34,386 bases of DNA from Oscillospiraceae bacterium (GCA_902764825.1 CACWXL010000019.1:1-34386), one strand, 5' to 3'. Shown: positions 23,570-32,565, counted from the first letter of the stretch. Notes: generated from the sequence alone by a model not told the origin. Program-made: numbers and translations.

Positions 23570-26359
23570 ATGACAAAACCATATTCAGTAACCGCTGAAC
23601 AGATCGCACAAGAAATAGACACAGACCTGGTCAGAGGTCTTACTTCGGACGAGGCATCTTTAAGATATGCCAAGAACGGTCCTAACTCTTTAGGTGAAGA
23701 AAAGAAGACACCGCTCTGGAAGAGATTCCTGCAGCAGTTCGCAGACGCGATGGTAATCATCCTTATCGCAGCAGCCGCACTCTCTGCATATATGGCTTTT
23801 AAGAGCGGCGGCGGATTCGAAGAGTGGATCGACGTTATAGTCATCCTTGCTATCGTAATCCTTAACGCATGCCTCGGCGTTTACCAGGAAGGTAAAGCCG
23901 ATCAGGCTCTTGCAGCTCTTAAGAAGATGAGCTCACCCCAGACAAAGGTCATCCGTGACGGCAAGCTCCACATGGTTGATTCCGAGAATGTCGTAGTCGG
24001 TGACGTCATCGCTATCGACGCCGGCGACTCGATCTCGGCAGACATGAGACTTATCGAATCAAGCTCTCTGAAGGCTGAGGAGGCATCCCTTACAGGTGAG
24101 GCTGTTGCAGTCGAGAAAGACGCTTCAGCTGTCCTTCCTGAAGACTGCACGCTCGGTGACCGCAAGAACATGCTCTACATGGGTACTGCAGTTACATACG
24201 GAAGAGCAAAGGGCGTCGTTGTTGCAACGGCAAGGGATACCGAGCTCGGTAAGATCGCTACAAAGCTTACGACAATGGAAGACGAGGAGACACCTCTCCA
24301 GAGGAGCTTAAATAAGCTCGGCAAGATCCTTGCTGTCGTCTGCATCCTCGTATGCATCATCGTTCTTCTCGTGGATATCTTCGTACAGAAGCAGCCTTGG
24401 GAAGACGCTCTCATGACAGCTGTATCACTTGCTGTCGCAGCTATCCCTGAAGGTCTTGCTGCAGTCGTAACGATCGTCCTTTCGATCGGCATGACAAAGA
24501 TGGCAGAGAACAACGCTATCGTAAAAAGGCTCCTTGCAGTTGAGACTCTTGGCTGCGTAGACGTTATCTGCTCCGATAAGACAGGTACACTCACACAGAA
24601 CCAGATGACCGTTAAGGTCCTCTTTGACGGTGAGAAGAAATACAACGTCGAAGGCGGCGGATATGCTCCTGTCGGCAACATCGTCGACGAAGGCGGCAAG
24701 CCCGTCAAGATCGAAGGCGACCTCAGGGCACTTATCCTCTCATCAGTCCTCTGTAATGACGCTTCTATCGTTAAGGAGAGCGAGAAGGATTATTCCTGCA
24801 TCGGCGACCCTACTGAGGGCGCGCTCACGACTCTCGGCATGAAGGCAAGAATGCTCCGTGAGGAGACAATGCACACATATCCCAGAGAGACAGAGCTTCC
24901 TTTCGACTCTGACCGTAAGATGATGACCACATACCACTCCGGTATCGAAGAAGGCAAGTGGATCAGCTTCACAAAGGGCGCTCCGGACATCGTTATCTCA
25001 CGCTGCTCTTCGATCCTCACACCCCGCGGTGTTGAGAAGATGACAGATGAGAAGCGCGCAGAGATCCGTGAGGTCAATCACAACTACGCTATCCAAGCTA
25101 TCCGTGTCCTCGCTTTTGCTACCAAGGAGCACGGTGACGGATCCAAGGCAACCTTCGCAGACGAAGAGAATATGACATTCTTAGGTCTCATCGGTATGAT
25201 CGACCCTGCACGTAAGGAAGCCAAGGACGCTATCGCAGTATGTAAGGAAGCAGGCATCAGAGCCGTCATGATCACCGGCGACTTCAAGGATTCCGCAGTT
25301 GCCATTTCCGACAATCTCGAAATGCGCGACGAGAAGCACATGGAAGCTTATTCCGGCGAAGAACTCGACAAGATGAGCGACGAAGACCTCCTCGAAGTAG
25401 TAGAGAAGACAAGCGTTTACGCCCGTGTATCTCCTGAGCACAAGGTCCGCATCGTTTCAGCTCTCAAGAAAAATGACCACATCGCTTCAATGACAGGCGA
25501 CGGCGTTAACGATGCCATGGCACTGAAGTCTGCAGATATCGGTGTCGCAATGGGCATCACCGGCACAGACGTTTCCAAGAACTCGGCTGACATGATCCTG
25601 ATGGATGATAATTTCGCGACCATCGTAAAGGCAGTCGAGCAGGGCAGAACGATCTACTCGAACATCAGAAAGTTCGTAGGATTCCTCCTCTCATGCAACG
25701 TAGGCGAGATCCTCGTAATCTTCCTGCTCTCGCTCGTTCCGAAGACGCTGGTACCCGGCATCGCAGCACCTTTGACTGCGATCCAACTCCTCTGGCTCAA
25801 CCTCATCACTGACTCGTTCCCGGCTCTCGCTCTTGGCCGCGAAAAGGCCGAGCCCGGCATCATGAAGGTTCCGCCGAGATCAAAGCACGAGCCCATCATC
25901 AACAAGTCCATGATGCGCCACATCGCAATGCAGTCCATCGGCTTGTTCGTAGCAGTAGCAACATCATTCATCGTTGCCCTCATGATGACGAACAACGGAA
26001 GCACGTTCTTCTTCTCCGGTGCTCTGGCTGAAATCGGCGTTAAGGGCGTACATCCCATCGATGTAGCTCGTACGGTAGCTTTCGCAACACTGATCCTCGC
26101 TGAGCTCTTCAGAGCATTTGCCGCAAGATCCGAGAGCATTTCCGTATTCAAGCTCGGACTCTTCTCCAACAGGATGATGAACATCGCCGTAGGAATCTCA
26201 CTCGTATTGCTCGTTGCAGTCATCTACATCCCGGGCGTTAATACGATCTTTAACAACGTGGCACTTAACCCCATGGCATGGCTCATTATCCTGCCTCTGG
26301 CGATCGTCCCGTTTGCCGTAAGCGAGATATCCAAGCTCATTAAGGGCGCAAAAAAGTAA
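23570..26359 (+). CDS. Ca2+-transporting P-type ATPase (SERCA/PMCA-like, P2 type)
   Basis: A 929-aa cation pump. The actuator has LTGEAV at 174-179 (TGEA rather than the common TGES). PEGL at 293-296 in M4, the phosphorylation site Asp336 in SDKTGTLT, the FTKGAPD nucleotide-binding motif, and the hinge TGDGVNDA are all present. M5 carries SCNVGE and M6 NLITD, matching the Asn/Glu and Asn/Thr/Asp Ca2+ ligands of SERCA, so Ca2+ export is the likeliest role. It is a single-gene unit: a TATAAT at 23520-23525 precedes it and a long hairpin follows it. The N-terminal cation-ATPase domain (YSVTAEQIAQEI) is complete. Confidence 0.95.
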   Translation: MTKPYSVTAEQIAQEIDTDLVRGLTSDEASLRYAKNGPNSLGEEKKTPLWKRFLQQFADAMVIILIAAAALSAYMAFKSGGGFEEWIDVIVILAIVILNACLGVYQEGKADQALAALKKMSSPQTKVIRDGKLHMVDSENVVVGDVIAIDAGDSISADMRLIESSSLKAEEASLTGEAVAVEKDASAVLPEDCTLGDRKNMLYMGTAVTYGRAKGVVVATARDTELGKIATKLTTMEDEETPLQRSLNKLGKILAVVCILVCIIVLLVDIFVQKQPWEDALMTAVSLAVAAIPEGLAAVVTIVLSIGMTKMAENNAIVKRLLAVETLGCVDVICSDKTGTLTQNQMTVKVLFDGEKKYNVEGGGYAPVGNIVDEGGKPVKIEGDLRALILSSVLCNDASIVKESEKDYSCIGDPTEGALTTLGMKARMLREETMHTYPRETELPFDSDRKMMTTYHSGIEEGKWISFTKGAPDIVISRCSSILTPRGVEKMTDEKRAEIREVNHNYAIQAIRVLAFATKEHGDGSKATFADEENMTFLGLIGMIDPARKEAKDAIAVCKEAGIRAVMITGDFKDSAVAISDNLEMRDEKHMEAYSGEELDKMSDEDLLEVVEKTSVYARVSPEHKVRIVSALKKNDHIASMTGDGVNDAMALKSADIGVAMGITGTDVSKNSADMILMDDNFATIVKAVEQGRTIYSNIRKFVGFLLSCNVGEILVIFLLSLVPKTLVPGIAAPLTAIQLLWLNLITDSFPALALGREKAEPGIMKVPPRSKHEPIINKSMMRHIAMQSIGLFVAVATSFIVALMMTNNGSTFFFSGALAEIGVKGVHPIDVARTVAFATLILAELFRAFAARSESISVFKLGLFSNRMMNIAVGISLVLLVAVIYIPGVNTIFNNVALNPMAWLIILPLAIVPFAVSEISKLIKGAKK

Positions 26360-26367
26360 ATAATGTG

Positions 26368-26403
26368 ATCATTGCCGTTTTCCCCGCGGAAAATGGCAAT
26401 GAT
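26368..26403 (+). terminator. Long hairpin after the Ca2+ ATPase gene
   Basis: A 16-bp stem with one G-T wobble (26368-26383 with 26388-26403) closes a CCGC loop. The downstream T-run is poor (TGCAGTTTGC), so it may terminate weakly or protect the mRNA 3' end. Confidence 0.6.
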
Positions 26404-26409
26404 TGCAGT

Positions 26410-26438
26410 TTGCATAAGTAAAAGCCATGTGTTATTAT
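26410..26438 (+). promoter_or_regulatory. Predicted promoter of secG
   Basis: TTGCAT (26410-26415), a 17-base spacer and TATTAT (26433-26438) lie 36 bases before the secG start and just after the hairpin that ends the upstream unit. Consensus-based prediction. Confidence 0.45.
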
Positions 26439-26473
26439 TCATAGGCTTAACTATTAAAGGGGGCATAGAACAG

Positions 26474-26725
26474 ATGACAACTTTGAATATCGTTCTTACT
26501 GTTATAGATATAATCCTGGCAATTGCCATCATCATTCTCTTTCTCGTTCAGGAAGGTAATGACCAGGGTATCGGTGTAGTCGCAGGCGGTTCTTCCGACT
26601 CATACTACAACAAGGCTAAGGGCAGAACATTGGAAGAGCAGCTCAAGACATGGACAGTTATCTGCTGCGTTTTGTTCGCGATCGTTTCTGTCGTTCTCTA
26701 CCTTTCCATGGTAAAGGCTTGGTAA
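26474..26725 (+). CDS. secG: Preprotein translocase subunit SecG
   Basis: An 83-aa small membrane protein of the SecYEG channel. It has two membrane helices (about 4-25, NIVLTVIDIILAIAIIILFL, and 58-79) joined by the conserved VVAGGSSDSYYNKAKGRTLEEQ loop segments (GGSSD and GRTLE are family marks). It assists SecA-driven protein export. The frame is open upstream to 26372, but ATG 26474, after an AAAGGGGG site and preceded by a promoter, gives the normal SecG length. A terminator follows, then rnr, a common order in Firmicutes. Confidence 0.92.
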   Translation: MTTLNIVLTVIDIILAIAIIILFLVQEGNDQGIGVVAGGSSDSYYNKAKGRTLEEQLKTWTVICCVLFAIVSVVLYLSMVKAW

Positions 26726-26747
26726 GGACCTTAAGAACTTGAACTTC

Positions 26748-26777
26748 AAAGCCGTCTCTGACCGAGGCGGCTTTTTT
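26748..26777 (+). terminator. Rho-independent terminator after secG
   Basis: AGCCGTCTC (26750-26758) pairs with GAGGCGGCT (26764-26772) through one wobble around TGACC, followed by TTTTT. It separates secG from the rnr leader. Confidence 0.9.
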
Positions 26778-26815
26778 ATGTTGTGCGCTGGTGATTTTTT
26801 CGAGCCCTTCGCAAG

Positions 26816-26976
26816 AGCTCTATCTCAAATGCTCGAAAAAATGGCGTTTAAGATAGAAAATCGCCTTTTTCTATCTTTTTTGATGAAAAAAAGGCCGTTT
26901 GAGATAGCGAGCGGGTTGCTCGCGGTGGCGGAAGGGCAATATAAAGTCTGCCGTAAACTTTAAGGCCCGCCGCCGC
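26816..26976 (+). other. Structured leader upstream of rnr with competing hairpins
   Basis: The gap between the secG terminator and rnr carries nested inverted repeats. CTATCTCAAA (26820-26829) matches TTTGAGATAG (26898-26907). Inside, AGATAGAAAA/TTTTTCTATCT followed by TTTTT (26851-26880) is terminator-like. An overlapping alternative pairs AAAAATGGCG with CGCCTTTTT (26837-26870), which would exclude it. Farther on, GCGGTGGCGG (26922-26931) pairs with CCGCCGCCGC (26967-26976), enclosing AAAGT/ACTTT. Competing stems before an RNase gene suggest cis-regulation, but this is inference. Confidence 0.5.
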
Positions 26977-27019
26977 AAACATGTAGTAAGATATAGAAAA
27001 TGAAAAGAGGAATTAAGAG

Positions 27020-29101
27020 ATGGAAAACAAAAAGAAGAGATCCGGCTTCGCTGAAAGAATGAGCGAGAGCCAGCATAAGAGAAACAGAGTGATCAAGGCG
27101 AAGGAAGCATCAACGGTACTTCCGGAGACTTTGGCTGACCAGGCGCCGAGAGGCCCGCTGCAGGTTAAGAACCAGGTCATCGGCATATTGAGGCAGACAC
27201 CGACGGGCGCTGCCGTTATTCCCGATCCTTCGTTCAGGAGCACGGACTACGGCGCTATCGAGATCGATAAGAACCACTTGAACGGCGCGCCTTTCAACAT
27301 GGTCGTCGTTTGCGAAGTCCTAAATCCCAACGGTGACAAGGGTGACCTTAGAGGCACCATCACTGAGGTGCTGGGCGACTACGGCAACAACGACGTCAGG
27401 ATGATGACCGTCTTAAGGCAGTTCGGCCTGTCGCAGACTTTCCCGGAGAAGGTGCAGAAGGAAGTCGAACCGCTGCCGGTAAATCCTGATCCTGAAGTCA
27501 TTATCAAGGAATTGGCAGGCGGCAGGCGCGATAAGCGTGACCTTCTCACGATCACGATCGACGGCGAGGACGCCAAGGACCTTGACGACGCGATCTCCAT
27601 TGAGAAGCTTAAGAACGGCAATTTCAAGCTCTATGTCCATATCGCTGACGTATCGAATTATGTCAGGGAAGGCACGATGCTCGACGCTGAGGCCTTCTCG
27701 AGAGCGACATCAGTATATCTGGTCGACAGAGTAATTCCGATGCTCCCGCCGAAGCTTTCTAACGGACTTTGCAGCCTTAACCCCAATGTTGACAGGCTTG
27801 CCATGACCGCAGAGATGCTGGTTGACCGTGAGGGCGGCATCTACGGCGGTGAGGTCTATGAGAGTGTCATTAAGTCCGACAGGAGAATGAGCTATACGGA
27901 GTGCTACAGGATCCTTACAGATCCCCAGCCGGGCGATGAGGAAGAGTACGGCGAGATCGTTCCGATGCTCATTAAGATGAAGGAACTTGCTGAGATCTTA
28001 AAGTCCATGCGTGAGAGAAGGGGTGCGATCGGCTTTGAGATGCCTGAGACAAAGGTCATCTTGAATGACGACGGCACCGTTAAGGACATCATGCCTTACC
28101 CCATAAACTTCACGAACGGCATCATCGAGTCGTTCATGATCTGCGCGAACGAGTTCATCGCCAAGAAGTTCTTCGACCTGAAGTACCCGTTCGTTTACCG
28201 TGTGCATGAGGATCCCGATCCGATCAAGATCGCGAGATTCTCTAACATCGCAAGGTATTTCGGTGCTTCGGGAAGGCTCTTTGGCAGGATAAAGCCTCTG
28301 GATGTCCAGAGATTCATGGATACGATCGGCGATAAGACCGCGCTCCCGGCATTAAATGAGCTCCTGTTAAGGTCGATGGCTAAGGCCAGATACTGCTCGG
28401 ACAACCTGGGCCACTTCGGTCTGGCATCCAAGTATTACTGTCATTTCACGTCGCCTATCAGACGTTATCCGGACCTTTATATCCACAGGATAATCAAGAG
28501 CTATCTCCACGGAGAGAATTCGAGGAGCCATTTCGCGGGCCTGGTCGACAATGCTGCAGAGCACTCTTCTGACATGGAGCGCAATGCAGTAGACGCAGAG
28601 CGCGCATCGGACGATATCAAGATCTGCGAATACATGGCAGATAAGATCGGTGAGCATTACGACGGCGTCATCTCATCGATAATCGATGCCGGTGTTTTCG
28701 TAAGGCTCGAAAACACTGTCGAAGGATTCGTTCCTTTCAGAACATTAAGAGACCACTACTTCTTCGATGACAGATCATACAGGGCGATCGGTGCCCACGG
28801 CGGCAAGATATTGTCGATCGGAATGCCTGTTACGATCGTGGTCGAGAAGGTCGACACGGAAGAAAACAAGATCGACTTCTCTTTCGAGTACGGATTCGAA
28901 GAAGAGCGCAATGAGAGAGGCGGCGGAAGACCTCCGGTCAAAAAGGGCAGGAAGGGAAAGCCGAGCGCTTCCAAGGTAAGAAAAGGTGCGTCAAAGAGCC
29001 GCGCGCAGGCACCTGCAAGAAAGCCTTCCGGCACCGGCGGATTTGTCGGCAAGCCCAGAAAGGGCAGAACGGGCAGGGGACCTGCAAGAGGAAGACGCTG
29101 A
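27020..29101 (+). CDS. rnr: Ribonuclease R
   Basis: A 693-aa processive 3'-5' exoribonuclease that degrades structured RNA. After a basic N-terminus come cold-shock/OB regions (~50-150), then the RNB catalytic domain with TITIDGEDAKDLDDAIS, where Asp181, Asp187, Asp189 and Asp190 match the Mg2+-binding carboxylates. Later marks include GYEMPE-like GFEMPET, YRVHEDPDP and FTSPIRRYPDLYIHR. The S1 domain begins near 555 (YDGVISSIIDAGVFVRLEN). The last ~60 residues are a Lys/Arg/Gly/Pro-rich tail that probably binds RNA. ATG 27020 follows a GAGGAATTAAGAG stretch. smpB, often next in Firmicutes, is absent here. Confidence 0.95.
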   Translation: MENKKKRSGFAERMSESQHKRNRVIKAKEASTVLPETLADQAPRGPLQVKNQVIGILRQTPTGAAVIPDPSFRSTDYGAIEIDKNHLNGAPFNMVVVCEVLNPNGDKGDLRGTITEVLGDYGNNDVRMMTVLRQFGLSQTFPEKVQKEVEPLPVNPDPEVIIKELAGGRRDKRDLLTITIDGEDAKDLDDAISIEKLKNGNFKLYVHIADVSNYVREGTMLDAEAFSRATSVYLVDRVIPMLPPKLSNGLCSLNPNVDRLAMTAEMLVDREGGIYGGEVYESVIKSDRRMSYTECYRILTDPQPGDEEEYGEIVPMLIKMKELAEILKSMRERRGAIGFEMPETKVILNDDGTVKDIMPYPINFTNGIIESFMICANEFIAKKFFDLKYPFVYRVHEDPDPIKIARFSNIARYFGASGRLFGRIKPLDVQRFMDTIGDKTALPALNELLLRSMAKARYCSDNLGHFGLASKYYCHFTSPIRRYPDLYIHRIIKSYLHGENSRSHFAGLVDNAAEHSSDMERNAVDAERASDDIKICEYMADKIGEHYDGVISSIIDAGVFVRLENTVEGFVPFRTLRDHYFFDDRSYRAIGAHGGKILSIGMPVTIVVEKVDTEENKIDFSFEYGFEEERNERGGGRPPVKKGRKGKPSASKVRKGASKSRAQAPARKPSGTGGFVGKPRKGRTGRGPARGRR

Positions 29102-29129
29102 TTTTCGGCATTTTACCTATAGAACGAAG

Positions 29130-29159
29130 TTGACAATGGACGAGGCAATGATGTACTAT
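29130..29159 (+). promoter_or_regulatory. Promoter of the aspS T-box transcript
   Basis: TTGACA (29130-29135), an 18-base spacer and TACTAT (29154-29159) lie just after the rnr stop. Transcription would start near 29166, right before T-box stem I. Confidence 0.7.
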
Positions 29160-29165
29160 TGCCTC

Positions 29166-29390
29166 GTTAATTGCGATGACGGAGACCCTAGTAGTCGTGG
29201 TAAGTCGCCTTCAGAGAGCTTTGTCCCCGGGCTGAAAGACAAGCGGAAAGAGGCCATTGACGAATAACAACTCCAGCAGCATACCGGTATAAAGAGATTT
29301 CGCATATATAGCGAAGTAAATCAGGTGGCACCGCGGACATGTTTTGTTCGTCCTGAACTTAAAGGAGATTTAAGTTCGGGGCGTTTTTTG
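29166..29390 (+). promoter_or_regulatory. T-box riboswitch controlling aspS, specifier best read as AAC (Asn)
   Basis: Stem I starts with GGAG (29181-29184) pairing CTCC (29271-29274). The loop-E strand AGTA (29190-29193) faces GAA (29262-29264), with the helix GTCGTGG/CCATTGAC above. Distal marks AGAGAG (29213-29218) and CTGAAAG are present. After GAA comes one base, then AAC (29266-29268), then A: the same GAA-N-codon-A spacing as the B. subtilis glyQS leader. The specifier is therefore an Asn codon; GAC at 29259-29261 falls within the helix. The T-box AGGTGGCACCGCGG (29323-29336) offers TGGC, whose C fits discriminator G73. The terminator (29349-29390) is a 14-bp stem plus TTTTTT. Uncharged tRNA would permit read-through into aspS. 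Confidence 0.93.
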
Positions 29391-29414
29391 TTTCCCCGAA
29401 GAAAGGAATTGAAT

Positions 29415-31163
29415 ATGGCTAACCAGTACAGAGACAGGATCATCAGCTCACTGTCCGAGAAGGACGTAGGTCAGGAATTAAGAGTTTGCGGCTGGATCGA
29501 GAACATCAGAGATCACGGCGGCGTTTCTTTCATCGACTTAAGAGACATGTACGGCACTTTGCAGGTCGTTATGCGTGACACATCACTTCTTGACGGCCTT
29601 GTTAAGGAAGAGTGCATCTCCATTCAGGGTAAGATCGAGCACAGGGATGAAGAGACATATAACCCCAAGATCGCTACAGGTACGATCGAGCTTGAAGCTC
29701 ACAAGGTTGATGTCCTCGGTAAGGTATACAGCCAGCTTCCTTTCGAGATCATGACATCAAAGGAGATCAGAGAGGACGTAAGACTCAAGTACCGTTATCT
29801 TGACCTCCGTAACCAGAAGGTTAAGGACAACATCATCTTCAGATCCAATGTAATCGCATTCTTAAGACAGAAGATGACGGAGATGGGATTCCTCGAGATC
29901 CAGACTCCTATCCTTACATCATCTTCACCAGAGGGCGCAAGAGACTACATCGTTCCTTCCAGAAAGTGGAAGGGCAAGTTCTACGCACTTCCGCAGGCAC
30001 CGCAGCAGTTCAAGCAGCTCCTGATGGTATCCGGATTCGATAAGTATTTCCAGATCGCTCCCTGCTTCAGAGATGAGGACGCAAGAGCAGACAGATCCCC
30101 CGGAGAGTTCTATCAGTTAGACTTCGAGATGTCTTTCGCTACACAGGAAGACGTCTTCAGAGCAGGCGAGGAAGTCCTCACAGCAACATTCGAGAAGTTT
30201 GCACCTGAGGGCGCAGTCGTAACACCTGCACCCTATCCGGTAATCTCCTACAAGCAGGCAATGGAGGAGTTCGGCTCCGACAAGCCCGACTTAAGGAACC
30301 CGCTCCGCATAAAGGATGTTACTGAGTTCTTCTCAAGATGCACATTCAAGGCTTTCCACGGAAAGACTGTACGTGCTATCAACGTTCACGCCAAGCTCTC
30401 CAAGGGCCAGCACGAGAAGATGTTAAAGTTCGCGCAGGACGACCTCGGAATGGGCGGCTTAGGCTACTTGGAAGTCCTCGAAGACATGAGCTACAAGGGA
30501 CCTATCGACAAGTTTATCCCTGATGACATGAAGTCTGAACTCAAAGAACTCGCAGGCCTTGAAGCAGGCGATACGATCTTCTTCATCGCCGATAATGAGG
30601 CACGTGCTAACGAGTGCGCAGGCAAGATCAGAAATGAGCTGGGCGCACGTCTCGACCTCATCGAGAAGAACGCTTTCAGATTCTGCTTCGTCAACGACTT
30701 CCCGATGTATGAATGGGATACTGAGACAAAGAAGTACATCTTCACTCACAATCCTTTCTCCATGCCTCAGGGCGGCCTTGAAGCACTCAACACAAAGAAG
30801 CCCGAAGAGATCCTCGCTTACCAGTACGACATCGTATGCAACGGTATAGAGCTCTCATCCGGCGCAGTCAGAAACCACGATCTTGAGATCATGAAGAAGG
30901 CCTTTGAGATCGCAGGATACTCCGAAGATGAGCTCAAGACCAAGTTCGGCGCGCTCTACAGCGCATTCCAGTTCGGCGCTCCGCCGCACGCAGGAATGGC
31001 TCCGGGCGTTGACCGTATGATCATGATCCTCCGCGGCGAAGAGAACATCAGAGAAGTCATAGCCTTCCCTATGAACGGCAATGCACAGGATCTCCTCTGC
31101 GGCGCTCCCGGCGAAGTAACAGAGCAGCAGCTCCGTGAGACACACATCAAGATCAGACAGTAA
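29415..31163 (+). CDS. aspS: Aspartyl-tRNA synthetase, probably non-discriminating
   Basis: A 582-aa bacterial-type class IIb synthetase. The anticodon-binding OB domain (1-~105) has RDHGGVSFID at 32-41. His34 occupies the place where Asp/Asn-non-discriminating enzymes such as that of Pseudomonas have His, while E. coli AspRS has Leu (RDLGS). Catalytic marks: EGARDYIVPSR, the motif 2 region FRDEDARADRSPGEFYQLDFE with one residue more than E. coli, the GAD insertion (~290-420), and motif 3 GMAPGVDRMIMIL near 540. ATG 29415 is used; the frame upstream to 29325 lies in the T-box terminator. The enzyme charges tRNA(Asp) and, by inference, tRNA(Asn). The stop overlaps the mtaB start by one base. 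Confidence 0.96.
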   Translation: MANQYRDRIISSLSEKDVGQELRVCGWIENIRDHGGVSFIDLRDMYGTLQVVMRDTSLLDGLVKEECISIQGKIEHRDEETYNPKIATGTIELEAHKVDVLGKVYSQLPFEIMTSKEIREDVRLKYRYLDLRNQKVKDNIIFRSNVIAFLRQKMTEMGFLEIQTPILTSSSPEGARDYIVPSRKWKGKFYALPQAPQQFKQLLMVSGFDKYFQIAPCFRDEDARADRSPGEFYQLDFEMSFATQEDVFRAGEEVLTATFEKFAPEGAVVTPAPYPVISYKQAMEEFGSDKPDLRNPLRIKDVTEFFSRCTFKAFHGKTVRAINVHAKLSKGQHEKMLKFAQDDLGMGGLGYLEVLEDMSYKGPIDKFIPDDMKSELKELAGLEAGDTIFFIADNEARANECAGKIRNELGARLDLIEKNAFRFCFVNDFPMYEWDTETKKYIFTHNPFSMPQGGLEALNTKKPEEILAYQYDIVCNGIELSSGAVRNHDLEIMKKAFEIAGYSEDELKTKFGALYSAFQFGAPPHAGMAPGVDRMIMILRGEENIREVIAFPMNGNAQDLLCGAPGEVTEQQLRETHIKIRQ

Positions 31164-32479
31164 TGAAAGTTTACTTCCTTACATTAGGATGCAGAGTCAA
31201 TCAATATGAGACAGATGCCGCAAGGCGTCTGTTTCTTGATAATGGGCACGAAAATGTCGACTCGCCCGAGGAGGCTGACGTCTGTATCGTAAACACCTGT
31301 TCAGTAACCGGTGAAGCCGACCGTAAGTCATCCCAGATGCTAAGGAGAATGGCAAAAAACAATCCTGACGCCGTTATCGTTGCGATGGGGTGCGCTTCAG
31401 AGCTTAAGAACGGTGAAGTGCCTGCTGATATCGTAATCGGTACCAGAGACAAGAACACTGTGGTTACAAGGGTAGAGGAGTTTTTCGCGCACCGCGGAAA
31501 GGAACTTACCCACAGCGCGTCCCATGTAAGACCTGAAGTCAGCAAGAAGGACGAGTACCACGACTTCGGCACAGTCTTATCGCCTGAAGGCACAAGAGCC
31601 TTTATCAAGGTCGAAGACGGCTGCAACAACTTCTGTACCTACTGCGTTATCCCTTATGCAAGGGGAAGGGTCGTAAGCAGGAGCGAAGAGTCATGCCTGA
31701 AAGAAGCCGAATTCCTTGTATCAAGCGGTTTTAAGGAGATCATCGTATCAGGCATCCACCTCTGTTCTTACGGAAAGGATCAGGGCAAAGACATCCTGTC
31801 CCTCTTAGAGCTCCTTAAGAAGATCGATTCTATAGAAGGCCTTGAGAGATTAAGGCTCGGCTCACTTGAGCCCAAGTCCATGACTCCGGAATTTATTAGC
31901 GGCCTTAAGGAACTTAAGCACTTGTGCCCGCACTTCCATCTCTCGCTCCAGTCAGGATCGGATACGGTCTTAAAGCGCATGAACAGGAAATACACCACGG
32001 CTGAATATGAGGACAGGGTAAAGGCATTAAGAGCCGAATTCCCTGACATGTCTCTTACGACAGACATTATTACGGGTTTTCCTGAGGAGACCGAAGAGGA
32101 ATTTGCCGAGACGATCGAATATGCAAAGAAGCTCGGGTTTGCGAAGATCCATGTTTTCCCGTACTCGGAAAGGGAAGGAACGAAGGCAGCTGATATGCCC
32201 CAGATGGACATGAGCATCCGCAAGGCCCGCGCAAAGAGGCTTATCGAAGTCTCTGATGAGCTGGCTTCAGAGTTCGCCTCTTCCATGACAGGCAAGGAAA
32301 CTGAGATCCTCATAGAAAAGATCGAAGAGAAGGACGGCAGGACCATAGCTGAAGGCTATACCGGGAACTATGTCAGAGCTTTTGCTGAAGTCGAAAAGGA
32401 TAAGTTCTCGCGTGGCGATATCGTCAAAGGAACTGTCGTAAGGGCAGAAAAGGAAAATATTTTTGTCATCTTTGGGTGA
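31163..32479 (+). CDS. mtaB: tRNA t6A37 methylthiotransferase
   Basis: A 438-aa radical SAM enzyme that adds a methylthio group to threonylcarbamoyl-A37, giving ms2t6A in tRNAs reading ANN codons. The N-terminal UPF0004 domain has Cys10, Cys46 and Cys77 for the second Fe-S cluster. The radical SAM cluster is C-x3-C-x2-C (Cys154, 158, 161 in CNNFCTYC). TDIITGFPEETEEEF and PYSEREGTKAADMP are typical of the family. A TRAM domain lies at ~375-435. The LGCRVNQYE start (not LGC.KN) fits MtaB rather than MiaB or RimO. ATG 31163 overlaps the aspS stop, so it should be expressed under the same T-box. Confidence 0.93.
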   Translation: MKVYFLTLGCRVNQYETDAARRLFLDNGHENVDSPEEADVCIVNTCSVTGEADRKSSQMLRRMAKNNPDAVIVAMGCASELKNGEVPADIVIGTRDKNTVVTRVEEFFAHRGKELTHSASHVRPEVSKKDEYHDFGTVLSPEGTRAFIKVEDGCNNFCTYCVIPYARGRVVSRSEESCLKEAEFLVSSGFKEIIVSGIHLCSYGKDQGKDILSLLELLKKIDSIEGLERLRLGSLEPKSMTPEFISGLKELKHLCPHFHLSLQSGSDTVLKRMNRKYTTAEYEDRVKALRAEFPDMSLTTDIITGFPEETEEEFAETIEYAKKLGFAKIHVFPYSEREGTKAADMPQMDMSIRKARAKRLIEVSDELASEFASSMTGKETEILIEKIEEKDGRTIAEGYTGNYVRAFAEVEKDKFSRGDIVKGTVVRAEKENIFVIFG

Positions 32480-32559
32480 TTTCTTGTTTTAATCGAGCAA
32501 TTTTTTGCTAATTTGTTAAGAATTGTGATTTCATTGTGAACTCTAAACAATATTTGATG

Positions 32560-32565
32560 TATAAT
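32560..32565 (+). promoter_or_regulatory. Possible -10 element for the surface-protein gene
   Basis: TATAAT at 32560-32565 lies about 64 bases before the GTG start, in an AT-rich gap after mtaB. A TTGTGA at 32534-32539 is 20 bases upstream, longer than usual, so the -35 assignment is weak. A small AGCAA/TTGCT hairpin near 32497-32512 may weakly terminate the preceding unit. Confidence 0.35.

Noticed and set aside
26739..26963. 74-aa plus-strand ORF between secG and rnr
   Set aside because: It runs through the secG terminator and the rnr leader hairpins, which explain the sequence better.
29102..29267. smpB or another small gene after rnr
   Set aside because: The sequence is occupied by a promoter and T-box stem I, and no SmpB motif is present.
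29325..29414. N-terminal extension of the AspRS frame
   Set aside because: It lies in the T-box antiterminator and terminator; ATG 29415 gives the normal AspRS N-terminus.
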